From contig NZ_JACIEV010000001.1 in NCBI RefSeq assembly GCF_014197105.1, forward strand, positions 1 through 64,000: DNA of 64,000 bases. The letters are read 5' to 3'. This DNA is from Sphingomonas jinjuensis (GTDB lineage: Bacteria; Pseudomonadota; Alphaproteobacteria; Sphingomonadales; Sphingomonadaceae). Both the position numbers and the translations under genes were made by a program. Every line of letters begins with the position of its first letter. The first letter of the stretch is position 1. Positions 55,553 through 63,858 of this stretch are shown piece by piece. The notes under the pieces were generated by a model, which worked only from the letters and a program-made list of their open reading frames with translations, was not told where the DNA came from and did not search any database.

Positions 55553-56518
55553 ATGAGCGGGCACCATCACCAGCACGGCGGGCATCAGCACGATCACGGC
55601 CACGGCCACCACCACGCCCCGGCGAGCTTCGACCGCGCGTTCGCGATCGGCATCGCGCTCAACCTCGCCTATGTCGCTGCCGAGGGCGGCTTCGGGTTGT
55701 GGACCGGGTCGGTCGCGCTGCTCGCCGATGCGGGACATAATCTGTCCGACGTATTGGGGCTTGCGGTCGCCTGGGGCGGCGCGGCATTGGCGCGGACGCC
55801 GCCGTCAAAGCGCTTTACCTATGGGCTGAAGGGTTCGACGATCCTCGCGGCGCTGACCAACGCGCTGCTGCTGCTGGTCGCGCTAGGGGCGATCACGCTC
55901 GAGGCGGGGCAGCGCTTCGCCGATCCGCCGCCGGTCGCGGGGCTGACCGTGTCCGTTGTCGCGGGTGTCGGGATCCTCGTCAACGGCCTTACCGCCTGGC
56001 TGTTCGCGCGCGGGCGACACGGCGACGTCAACATTCGCGGCGCCTTCCTGCACATGGCTGCCGATGCCATCGTGTCGGCCGGCGTCGTGATCGCCGGCAT
56101 CGCGATCTGGGCGACGGGGATCGGCTGGATCGACCCGCTGGTCAGCCTGGTCATCGTCGCGGTCATCTTCGTCCAGACCTGGGGACTGCTGCGCGAGACG
56201 ATCGAGATGGCGCTGGCCGCGGTGCCGCGCGGCATCGACTTCGATGCGGTGACGATGGCGCTGCGCACGCTGCCCGGCGTGGCGCGGTGCCACGACCTAC
56301 ATATCTGGCCGATGTCGACCACCGAACCGGTGCTGACCGCGCATCTCGTCATGCCCGCCGGCCATCCGGGCGATGCCTTCCTGGCCGACGCGCGCGAGAT
56401 GCTGCGGGATCGTTTCGGCATCGGCCATGCCACGCTACAGATCGAGATCGAGGATCAAGACGACCACGACGGTGCGATTTGTGCGCCGCACCACGATACG
56501 GGCGATCATCGCCACTAA
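55553..56518 (+). CDS. Cation diffusion facilitator, Zn/Co/Cd exporter type
   Basis: A 321-residue six-helix CDF antiporter that moves divalent metals out of the cytoplasm. A His-rich N-terminus (HHHQHGGHQHDHGHGHHH) precedes LNLAYVAAEGGFGLWTGSVA and LLADAGHNLSDVLGLAVAWG. The second metal site is HMAADAIVSAGVV, and the C-terminal cytoplasmic domain has VARCHDLHIWPMSTTEPVLT. It ends in another His-rich tail. The motif HxxxD in both halves fits the Zn-exporting CzcD/ZitB branch; the metal is inferred. Confidence 0.94.
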   Translation: MSGHHHQHGGHQHDHGHGHHHAPASFDRAFAIGIALNLAYVAAEGGFGLWTGSVALLADAGHNLSDVLGLAVAWGGAALARTPPSKRFTYGLKGSTILAALTNALLLLVALGAITLEAGQRFADPPPVAGLTVSVVAGVGILVNGLTAWLFARGRHGDVNIRGAFLHMAADAIVSAGVVIAGIAIWATGIGWIDPLVSLVIVAVIFVQTWGLLRETIEMALAAVPRGIDFDAVTMALRTLPGVARCHDLHIWPMSTTEPVLTAHLVMPAGHPGDAFLADAREMLRDRFGIGHATLQIEIEDQDDHDGAICAPHHDTGDHRH

Positions 56519-56640
56519 GTCGTGGTTCCGGCGCGCATTAACCGCCCGACCTGCAGAAAAGCCGATGCGATCGCGAAACGATGCCCAGACTACCGTTCAT
56601 CGCGGTTTGCAGCGTCGCCCAAACGACACGGGTCAACGGA

Positions 56641-56669
56641 AATTTTTGTCCCCCAACGGCACAAAAATT
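56641..56669. promoter_or_regulatory. AATTTTTGT/ACAAAAATT inverted repeat upstream of the PEP-CTERM gene
   Basis: A 9-bp perfect AT-rich dyad with an 11-base spacer in the 270-base leader of the PEP-CTERM gene. It may be an operator. The rest of the gap (56519-56788) shows no ORF. Confidence 0.5.
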
Positions 56670-56788
56670 CACCTTAACCGTTTGCGATTCCGTAACCTTT
56701 GGCGGGGTGGTGCATCCAAAGCGGCCCCGAGCAGTTTGGCGTCATGACTTCGGTCAACGCGTCTGTACCTGAATAGGGGTCTACCATC

Positions 56789-57418
56789 ATGAAGAAGCTG
56801 CTTCTCGCCAGCGCCACCGTCGCGCTATTCGCGTCCTCCAACGCTTACGCCGCCGCCAACCTAACCAGCGCCACCGTCCGCGGCGGCACCATGGCCTCGC
56901 CGAGCTCGACGGTGTGGAACACCATCCAGGATAGTTTCTACACGCTGTTCATCCAGCAGCCGTTCGCGAATGCGCTCAACGGCACCAACCCGACGATCAA
57001 CGATCCGACTACGCTGGGTGGCAACGACTTCCTCATTTCGGGCGATGGCTTTCCGTCGGGCTCGATCACCAATTCGGACCTGAACTACACGATCACGCTC
57101 GGCTTCGCCGATGGCGCCACGATTTCGGGCATGTACAACACCATCTCCGGCGCGTTCACCGCCGGCAGCTCGTCGACGGTCGGCGACACGACGTACACGC
57201 TGACCGGCTTCGGCTGGAATCGTAACCCGAACAGCGATATCGTCAGCCAGTTCGCCCCCACCAAGGGCAATGATACGTCGGACTATACCGGCCTGTTCTC
57301 GTTCGACGCCTCGGCGGTTCCCGAGCCTGCGACCTGGGCGATGATGCTGATCGGCTTCGGCATGGTCGGCGGCGCGGCGCGCTATCGTCGTCGCAACTCG
57401 CAGGTCGTCTACTCGTAA
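56789..57418 (+). CDS. PEPxxWA-CTERM sorting-domain protein, unknown function
   Basis: A 209-residue surface/secreted protein. A signal peptide (LLLASATVALFASSNAYAA) is followed by a Ser/Thr/Asn/Gly-rich beta-type domain rich in T and S. The C-terminal sorting signal is VPEPATWAMMLIGFGMVGGA and then ARYRRR. This motif is recognised by an exosortase (not in this window) that anchors or releases the protein during exopolysaccharide-associated export. The middle has no recognisable family. A strong hairpin terminator follows. Confidence 0.88.
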   Translation: MKKLLLASATVALFASSNAYAAANLTSATVRGGTMASPSSTVWNTIQDSFYTLFIQQPFANALNGTNPTINDPTTLGGNDFLISGDGFPSGSITNSDLNYTITLGFADGATISGMYNTISGAFTAGSSSTVGDTTYTLTGFGWNRNPNSDIVSQFAPTKGNDTSDYTGLFSFDASAVPEPATWAMMLIGFGMVGGAARYRRRNSQVVYS

Positions 57419-57442
57419 GATCGACGCGACGAGCGATATCGG

Positions 57443-57474
57443 AAAGCCGCGGCCCCCATGGGGTCGCGGCTTTT
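57443..57474. terminator. Bidirectional hairpin terminator
   Basis: AAAGCCGCG pairs with CGCGGCTTT, with an extra inner CCCC/GGGG pairing around AT, followed by TTTT on the plus strand and preceded by A's that give T's on the minus strand. It serves the PEP-CTERM gene and the convergent ispB-like gene. Confidence 0.85.
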
Positions 57475-57500
57475 CTCTTGTCCGTCCCTGTAATCAGCGA

Positions 57501-58511
57501 TCAGTAGGCGCGGGCGACCGCGAACTCGACCGCCTCGACCATCGCCGCGCGGGCCTGGCCATCCGGGAAACCGGCGATCGAATCGATCGCCCGCTGGCCA
57601 TAGTGGCGGGCGCGCGCCAGCGTGTCGTCGACCGCCCGGCTGCGGCGGACCAGATCGACCGCCTGGGCGAAATCCTCGTCCGACGAACGCCGCCCCTCGA
57701 CCGCGTCCTTCCAGAACTTGCGGTCGTCGGCGTTGCCGCGGGCATAGGCGAGGATGACGGGCAGCGTCATCTTGCCCTCGCGGAAGTCGTCGCCCGCATC
57801 CTTGCCCATCGTGCCGGCGTCGGACACGTAATCGATGGCGTCGTCGACCAGCTGGAACGCGATGCCGAGGTTGCGGCCATAGGCGTCGAGCGCCATTTCC
57901 TCGCGCTCCGGCCGCTCGGCGACCACCGCGGCGATGCGGCAGGCGGCGGCGAACAGGGCCGCCGTCTTGGCGTTGATGATGTCGAGGTAGCGATCCTCGC
58001 CCAAGTCGACACGCCGCGCGGCAGTCAGCTGGTTGACCTCGCCCTCCGCAATCACGGCCGACGCATTGGACAGGATCTTCAGCACCTTCAGGCTGCCGTC
58101 CTCGACCATCAATTCGAAGCTGCGGCTGAACAGGAAGTCGCCGACCAGCACGCTCGCCGGATTGCCCCAGATGATGTTGGCGGTGCGGCGGCCGCGGCGC
58201 AGGTCTGACCCGTCGACGACGTCGTCGTGGAGCAGCGTCGCGGTGTGGATGAACTCGACTGCCGCGGCGAGGCGATGGTGGCGGTTCCCGGTATAGCCGA
58301 TCAGCCGCGCACTCGCGAGCGTCAGCATCGGCCGCATCCGCTTGCCGCCGCCTGCGATCAGGTGGCCGGCCAGCTCCGGGATCAGCGGGATCTGCGACTG
58401 CATGCGGTCGAGGATCACCGCATTGACCGAATTCATGTCGCCGGCCACGAGTTGCAGCATCGGCTCGAGGCTGGGCTGGCGATCGGCGAGACGGTGGATG
58501 GTCGCGGTCAT
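57501..58511 (-). CDS. All-trans polyprenyl diphosphate synthase (octaprenyl type)
   Basis: A 336-residue class I prenyl transferase that builds the isoprenoid tail of ubiquinone. The two Asp-rich motifs are LLHDDVVDGSDLRRG and LVDDAIDYVSDAG. Further motifs GGGKRMRPMLTLASARL, ANIIWGNPASVLVGDFLFSR and GEVNQLTA are typical. The residue size just before the first Asp motif suggests a long-chain product, but chain length is inferred. ATG 58511 is chosen (MTATIHRLAD); an in-frame ATG upstream would overlap the chorismate mutase region. Confidence 0.92.
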   Translation of the reverse strand: MTATIHRLADRQPSLEPMLQLVAGDMNSVNAVILDRMQSQIPLIPELAGHLIAGGGKRMRPMLTLASARLIGYTGNRHHRLAAAVEFIHTATLLHDDVVDGSDLRRGRRTANIIWGNPASVLVGDFLFSRSFELMVEDGSLKVLKILSNASAVIAEGEVNQLTAARRVDLGEDRYLDIINAKTAALFAAACRIAAVVAERPEREEMALDAYGRNLGIAFQLVDDAIDYVSDAGTMGKDAGDDFREGKMTLPVILAYARGNADDRKFWKDAVEGRRSSDEDFAQAVDLVRRSRAVDDTLARARHYGQRAIDSIAGFPDGQARAAMVEAVEFAVARAY

Positions 58512-58590
58512 GCTCGCGTGGCTGTGGCGGCTGGGGTTGGCAAAGGCAAGCCCGCGCTTCATGGAGTTGCGCGAGGGCAAGGGGCGAACG

Positions 58591-58869
58591 ATGACCGACG
58601 ACGTGCTGCAGGGCTATCGCAAGAGCATCGACAATATCGACGCGGCGCTCGTCCATCTGCTCGCCGAGCGCTTCAAGGTGACGCAGGCGGTGGGCCGGTA
58701 CAAGGCGACGTCCGGGCTGCCCGCCGCCGATCCGGGCCGCGAGGAGCACCAGATCGCGCGCCTGCGCCGGCTGGCGGAGGACGCCGAGCTCGACCCCGAG
58801 TTCAGCGAGAAGTTCCTGCGCTTCATCATCGACGAGGTGATCCGCCATCACCAGCAGATGCAGGCGTGA
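58591..58869 (+). CDS. Chorismate mutase (AroQ type)
   Basis: A 92-residue, three-helix chorismate mutase that converts chorismate to prephenate for Phe/Tyr synthesis. The helices read YRKSIDNIDAALVHLLAERF, VTQAVGRYKATSGLPAAD, REEHQIARLRRLAE and EKFLRFIIDEVIRHHQQ, with active-site Arg and Lys (VGRYKA) and Glu in place. ATG 58561 in the same frame is an alternative start. It is divergent from the prenyl synthase and followed by the DUF2147 protein. Confidence 0.9.
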   Translation: MTDDVLQGYRKSIDNIDAALVHLLAERFKVTQAVGRYKATSGLPAADPGREEHQIARLRRLAEDAELDPEFSEKFLRFIIDEVIRHHQQMQA

Positions 58870-58887
58870 TCCAGCCATGACCGGTTC

Positions 58888-59298
58888 ATGGGACGGTTGG
58901 TTATGCCGGCGGGCATGATCGCGTTTCTCGCCCTCGCCACCGCCGCGCCTATGATCGCCCCCCAGCAGGCGATCCTCGGCACCTGGCACAATCCGAAGAA
59001 TTCGGTCGCGGTGAAGACCGGGGCGTGCGGCGACAAGCTGTGCGGCTGGGTCGTGCGCGCGAGCGACAAGGCCAAGGCCGACGTCGCGCGTCACGGCGGG
59101 CCGCCGCTGATCGGCACCGCGCTGCTGCGCGAATATCGCGTCAGCGGGCGTGGCAAATGGTCGGGCCAGGTGTGGATTCCCGACATGGGGCGCTCATTCG
59201 GATCGACGATCGCGATGAACGATGCGGACACGATCACGGTCAAGGGCTGCCTGATCGGCGGCCTCATCTGCAAGTCGCAGGTCTGGCGTCGCGATTGA
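58888..59298 (+). CDS. DUF2147-family exported protein
   Basis: A 136-residue protein with a signal-peptide-like start (MPAGMIAFLALATAAP from the second ATG at 58903). The domain starts ILGTWHNPKNSVAVKTGACG, with the family's CGDKLCGWVVRASDK and KGCLIGGLICKSQVWRRD. Four cysteines occur in two pairs. DUF2147 proteins are periplasmic and of unknown role. Its stop codon overlaps the TTG start of the thymidylate kinase (TTGA). Confidence 0.87.
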   Translation: MGRLVMPAGMIAFLALATAAPMIAPQQAILGTWHNPKNSVAVKTGACGDKLCGWVVRASDKAKADVARHGGPPLIGTALLREYRVSGRGKWSGQVWIPDMGRSFGSTIAMNDADTITVKGCLIGGLICKSQVWRRD

Positions 59299-59966
59299 GC
59301 TTCCTGCTGGCCATCGAGGGCGCCGACGGCGCCGGCAAGGCGACCACCGCCGCCGCGGTCACGGCCGCGCTGCGCGACCAGGGGCGCCGCGTCGAGGTGA
59401 TCTCGTTCCCGCGCTATGGCGCCACGATCGGCGGGCATATGCTGGGCGATTTCCTGGCGGGACGGCTCGAGCGGACGGCGACGCCGCGATCGCTCGCGGT
59501 CCTCTACGCGCTCGACCGGCTCGAGTCGGCGGACGTCATCGCCGAGACGATGGCGCGCACCGACGTCATCGTCTTCGACCGCTACATCGCGTCGAACATC
59601 GCATACCAGGCGGCAAAGGTGCCCGATGCCGAGGCGCCTGCGCTGATCGACTGGATCGTCGCGCTGGAAACCGTGCAGTTCGCGCTGCCGCGCCCGGCGC
59701 TGTCGGTCTATCTCGACACCCCGCTCGACACCGCGCGTCGCCAGATCGCGCAGAAGCAGCAGCGCGACTATACCGACCGCACCTATGACGAGCACGAAGC
59801 GGACGTCGCGCTCCAGGCAGCGGTGCGGCGGCGCTATGCGGCGATGGCGGAGGCCGGGACGCTGTCGCCTTGGGCTCGCGTGCAGCCTCTCAACGGCGGC
59901 ACGATGCGTCCGCCCGCCGACATCGCCGCGGAGATCGTCGCAGCGATGGCGACAGCCTCGACTTAA
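59295..59966 (+). CDS. tmk: Thymidylate kinase-like protein with TTG start
   Basis: A 223-residue P-loop nucleotide kinase: FLLAIEGADGAGKATTAAAV with the phosphate loop, VISFPRYGATIGGHMLGDFL, and VIVFDRYIASNIAYQAAKVP with the DR motif of thymidylate kinases. Later come LPRPALSVYLDTPLD and RDYTDRTYDEHEAD (lid region). It probably phosphorylates dTMP, but another deoxynucleotide is possible, and the usual tmk-holB pair is not seen here. The only suitable start is TTG 59295, overlapping the DUF2147 stop. Its stop interlocks with that of the M10 protease (TTAA). Confidence 0.86.
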   Translation: MSFLLAIEGADGAGKATTAAAVTAALRDQGRRVEVISFPRYGATIGGHMLGDFLAGRLERTATPRSLAVLYALDRLESADVIAETMARTDVIVFDRYIASNIAYQAAKVPDAEAPALIDWIVALETVQFALPRPALSVYLDTPLDTARRQIAQKQQRDYTDRTYDEHEADVALQAAVRRRYAAMAEAGTLSPWARVQPLNGGTMRPPADIAAEIVAAMATAST

Positions 59967-62404
59967 ACGATATCGGCGACCGGCGCGATGGCGACGAAGC
60001 TCGCCGCGTTCAGCGCCGTCCCCGCTGCCAGCTGCGCCAGCAGGATCGCCGCGCCCGCCCCGTTAGCGTCGGCATCGAAGAACAGCCGCCCGCTCGCCTG
60101 ATCATAGACCAGCCGGTCGTCGCCATCCTGCGCCGCGGTGCCAGCCACGAACTCGCTCGACTGGATGCCGCTATCGGTGACCGCGGCGAACACGTTGGTG
60201 GCGAGCCCGATCCTGTCGATGCCCGCCTGGAAATCGAGGATGGTGTCGGCATTGCCGCTCGCTGCCGCCGTCGTGAAGGCGAACACGTCCGCCCCGCCGC
60301 CCCCCGCGAGCGTATCCGCACCGCCGCGCCCGTCGAGCGTGTTGGCGCCGTCGTTGCCGGCGATCACCTGTGCGGTCTCGTTGCCGGTCAGCACCAATGC
60401 ATCGGTGCCGCCGCGGTTCTGCGCCGCCAGCGTCTCGACGCTGACGCCGTTGCGCAACTGGTAGCTGGCCGAGGCGACGACGGTGTCGTTGCCCTGCCCG
60501 GCATTCTCCACGATCACGACGTGCGCATCGCCGACCGCATAGGTGTCGTCGCCGAACAGCCCGATCAGCGTGTCGGTCCCGCCCGATCCGCCATTGAGCA
60601 CGTTGTTGCCGTAATTGCCGATGACGAGCTGGCTGGCGTAGTTGCCGATCAGGTCGATCCCGTCGGATGCGCCCTGGACCACGGTCGACAGCACCTCGAC
60701 CTCGGCAGCGCCCAGGCTGTAGCTGACCGTCGCGAAGACGGTATCGTAGCCGCCGCCGTTCGCTTCCACCACCTGATCGGCGGTCGAGCGGACCTGATAG
60801 GTGTCGTTGCCACCGAGCCCGATCAGCGTGTCGCCGCCGCCCGCGCCCGACAGGATGTTGGCGCCGTCGTTGCCGATGATCGTCTGCGCATCGGGGCTGC
60901 CCGTGATATTGATCGCGTCGGTGCCGCTGGCCGCCTGGATCGTCTCGACCGAAGTGCCCGCGTTGAGGACGAAGTTGGACGCCGCGGCCGACACGGTGAC
61001 GACGTCGCTGCCCTCTCCGGCGTTCTCGAACACGACGGTGCGCACGCTGTCGACGAGGTAACGATCATCGCCGCGCAGGCCGATGAGGACGTCGTTCTGG
61101 TCGCCCGACCGCGACGTGCCACCGCCGGTCAGCGTATTATTGCCGTAATCGCCGACGATGACCTGGGCATAGCCATTGCCCGCCAGCGCGATCGTGCTCG
61201 TCGCGCCGTTGGCCGACGTCGACAGCACCTCGACCTCGGCATCGGCAGCGAGGCTGTAGCTCGCCTCGGCAAAGACGGTGTCCCGTCCCTCGCCGACCGC
61301 CTCGACCACCACGTCACCGGCGCGATCGACGACGTAGAGATCATCGCCCTTGCCGCCGATCAGCGTATCAGCGCCGCCGCCGCCCGACAGGATATTGGCG
61401 ACGTCGTTGCCGGTGATCTTGTCGTCGCCGGCGCCGCCATAGGCGTTCTCGATCGTCGCGCCATAGGCGATGGCGACGTTGTCGGTGCCGGTGAACAGGC
61501 TCGGCGTGCCGGTCAGCACCTGGCGGATGAAGCTGGCATAGGCCGGGTACAGGCCCGACCAATAGCTGATCTGGTCGGCAAGCGACGACTGGCCGATGCT
61601 GGAATAGGCGCCCGCGCGCAGGTCGATGACGCTCGGCAGGGTGAACGACGAGGTATCGATCGTGTCGTTGCCGCCGGCGTCCCAGATCGTCTGCACGCTC
61701 GCGGCGCGCTGGGTGAAGCGATAGACGTCGTCGCCGGTGCGCGTCGACGTCTCGGCGCCGTAGATCGCCTGCGCGGCGAGGATGTCGAGTACCATCGGCG
61801 TCGTCGCGACCACCGTCTGCGTCGACGACGACAGGCTGTTGCCCGACTGGCTGAAGGTGACGCTGCTCTCGATCCCCGTGTAGGACATGATCGTGTAGCG
61901 GTAATTGTCGAACGCGGCCGGCACCGCCGGCGAATCGAACGAGTGCTTCAGGCCTAGCGTGTGGCCCACCTCGTGCAGCACCGCCTGGTAGCTGTAGGTG
62001 CCGGGCAGGAAGCTGTCGCCGCTCTCGCTGTCGTCGATCCAGACGTCGCCGACCCGGCCGCCCGGGGAGACGGGCGTCCCCTGATAGGCATAACCATAGC
62101 TGCCGCCGGTATCGGTGAAGGCGATGCGGACCTCGCCGATCGTCGTTCCGCTTTCCGTCACCTCGCGAAAATCGGGCGCGATCAGCCCGTCCCAGACGGC
62201 GATGGCGCTGCGAAAGCCGGTGACGAGCGCGGCGTTGGGCGCGGCATAGGCGGCCTTGAACGGTTCGCTTCCCGATCCATAACCGGGCCATTGCGCGCCG
62301 GCACCGGGGACCGAAAAGGTGAACTGGTTTGATCCAAGATAGAAACCCGACTGCTGCAGCCAGCTTCGTGCCTGCGCCGCCGTCACGTCGATCGGTCCTG
62401 CCAT
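59963..62404 (-). CDS. M10/serralysin-like metalloprotease with RTX repeats
   Basis: An 813-residue protein with the astacin/serralysin zinc motif LHEVGHTLGLKH (HExxHxxGxxH) near residue 142 and a Met-turn (RYTIMSYTGIE). The C-terminal 480 residues are calcium-binding RTX repeats, e.g. SGGGGADTLIGGKGDDLYVV, in about five blocks of 90-110 residues with similar sequence. There is no N-terminal signal, as expected for type I secretion by C-terminal signal. No ABC exporter is adjacent. A role in extracellular protein degradation is inferred from family. The gene is divergent from the sugar-binding protein. Confidence 0.9.
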   Translation of the reverse strand: MAGPIDVTAAQARSWLQQSGFYLGSNQFTFSVPGAGAQWPGYGSGSEPFKAAYAAPNAALVTGFRSAIAVWDGLIAPDFREVTESGTTIGEVRIAFTDTGGSYGYAYQGTPVSPGGRVGDVWIDDSESGDSFLPGTYSYQAVLHEVGHTLGLKHSFDSPAVPAAFDNYRYTIMSYTGIESSVTFSQSGNSLSSSTQTVVATTPMVLDILAAQAIYGAETSTRTGDDVYRFTQRAASVQTIWDAGGNDTIDTSSFTLPSVIDLRAGAYSSIGQSSLADQISYWSGLYPAYASFIRQVLTGTPSLFTGTDNVAIAYGATIENAYGGAGDDKITGNDVANILSGGGGADTLIGGKGDDLYVVDRAGDVVVEAVGEGRDTVFAEASYSLAADAEVEVLSTSANGATSTIALAGNGYAQVIVGDYGNNTLTGGGTSRSGDQNDVLIGLRGDDRYLVDSVRTVVFENAGEGSDVVTVSAAASNFVLNAGTSVETIQAASGTDAINITGSPDAQTIIGNDGANILSGAGGGDTLIGLGGNDTYQVRSTADQVVEANGGGYDTVFATVSYSLGAAEVEVLSTVVQGASDGIDLIGNYASQLVIGNYGNNVLNGGSGGTDTLIGLFGDDTYAVGDAHVVIVENAGQGNDTVVASASYQLRNGVSVETLAAQNRGGTDALVLTGNETAQVIAGNDGANTLDGRGGADTLAGGGGADVFAFTTAAASGNADTILDFQAGIDRIGLATNVFAAVTDSGIQSSEFVAGTAAQDGDDRLVYDQASGRLFFDADANGAGAAILLAQLAAGTALNAASFVAIAPVADIV

Positions 62405-62589
62405 GATGCCCCCGGAAGATACGCCGTACTCTGCGGCGTTATACCACCAAGAACATTAACGGCGAACGACGGACGGCCAGCCGCGATCGCGGATTTGGGG
62501 CGTTCCGCCGTTGGTACGCCACCGGTCCCATTGAGTATAATCAATGACGTAGCGATGGCGCCGCGCCGGGCGGCCTGCCACAGTGCCGT

Positions 62590-63858
62590 ATGGAGAGCGC
62601 AACGGCCCGCTGGACCGCCACGCGGCGCGCGCTGATCGCCGGGCTGCCGGCGCTCGCGGCGACCGCGGGCTGTTCGCCCCGGCGCGATCCCGACGCGCTG
62701 ACGTTCTGGGCGATCAGCTATGAAGGCGATTATGCCCCGCACCTGATGCCCGCCTTCACCACGGCGACCGGCATCGCGGTCGAGGTGCAGACGCTGCCCG
62801 CCAGCGCCGCGCACGAAAAGCTGCTGACCGCGCAGGCGGGCGGCGCGCTGCCTGACGTCATGATGCTGTACAACGGCTGGGTCGGCACTTTCGCGATGAT
62901 CGGGGCGCTGCGCCAGGTGCCCGACGCGTCGCTGGTCGCGGACCAGTTTCCCGGCGTGCTGCAGACCGCGCAGTATTTCGGCCGCGACTATGCCGTGCCC
63001 TGGTCGGTCGCGCCGCAAGCGCAATTCTATCGCACCGACCTCGTCGAGCGGGCGGGCTATGCCAGTCCGCCGACCGACTGGGCCGAGTGGCGGCGGATGG
63101 CGGCGGCGATCAAGCGGCGGGCGCCGAACGATTACGTCATCCTCGCCTATCTCAACTGGTGGGACCTACTGGTGACGCTCGCCGGGCTGACGCAGGCGCG
63201 GCCGCTGAAGGATCGCGACACGCGGGGCAATTTCGCCTCGCCCGAATTTCGCGAGGCGCTCGGCTTCTACAAGTCGCTGTTCGACGACGGCTATGCGCCG
63301 GTCGCGCTGTCGACCGACATCCAGGATCCCGTCGCCGCCTTCGCGCAAGGCTATTTCGCGATCTATCCGTCGAGCCCGCCGATCATGCTCGACTTCCGCC
63401 GCCGCACCGCCGAGCTGCCGCCGGAGCGATGGGGCGTCACGCGGATGCCGGGACCCAATGGCCCCGGCCGCGTCTCGTCGGTATCGGCGAGCGTCGCGGT
63501 GACGACGTCGTCGCGCCGCCCCGACGATGCCTGGGCGCTCGTCCGCCACCTGACCAGCGCCGCGAGCGAGCTTCGCTTTCAGGAGCTGATCGAGACGATG
63601 CCGGCACGCGCCAGCGCCTGGTCGGCGCCGCAGATGCGCCAACCCCGCCTCGCCCCCTTCGCCGAGCAGGTGCGCGAGCCGGCGCTGTGGCCTGCCATCG
63701 CCGAATGGGAGCAGATCCAGACCGAGGTGCAGCTGATCGCCGAGCGGGTCGTGCGCGGCCTGATGACGCTCGACCAGGGCGTGGCGACGATGGATCGCGA
63801 GGTCGACCGCATCCTCGCCAAGCGGCGCCAGCTGGTCGAGGCGGGACGGATCGCATGA
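62590..63858 (+). CDS. ABC-transporter sugar-binding lipoprotein
   Basis: A 422-residue family 1 extracellular solute-binding protein. The N-terminus has a twin-arginine-type RRALIAGLPALAATAGC with a lipobox, so it may be a TAT-exported lipoprotein. The mature chain has FWAISYEGDYAPHLMPAFTT, GALPDVMMLYNGWVGTFAMI and FYKSLFDDGYAP, in the sugar-binder pattern. The permease gene overlaps its stop (ATGA), so this is the first gene of an import operon running off the window edge. The sugar is unknown. The 185-base divergent gap to the protease gene holds no ORF. Confidence 0.9.
   Translation: MESATARWTATRRALIAGLPALAATAGCSPRRDPDALTFWAISYEGDYAPHLMPAFTTATGIAVEVQTLPASAAHEKLLTAQAGGALPDVMMLYNGWVGTFAMIGALRQVPDASLVADQFPGVLQTAQYFGRDYAVPWSVAPQAQFYRTDLVERAGYASPPTDWAEWRRMAAAIKRRAPNDYVILAYLNWWDLLVTLAGLTQARPLKDRDTRGNFASPEFREALGFYKSLFDDGYAPVALSTDIQDPVAAFAQGYFAIYPSSPPIMLDFRRRTAELPPERWGVTRMPGPNGPGRVSSVSASVAVTTSSRRPDDAWALVRHLTSAASELRFQELIETMPARASAWSAPQMRQPRLAPFAEQVREPALWPAIAEWEQIQTEVQLIAERVVRGLMTLDQGVATMDREVDRILAKRRQLVEAGRIA

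Noticed and set aside
56699..56714. Sigma-54-like sequence upstream of the PEP-CTERM gene
   Set aside because: GG and GC are nine, not ten, bases apart and flanking matches are poor.
59870..61957. 695-codon plus-strand open frame
   Set aside because: Antisense to the RTX protease; its repeated pattern only mirrors the RTX repeats on the other strand.
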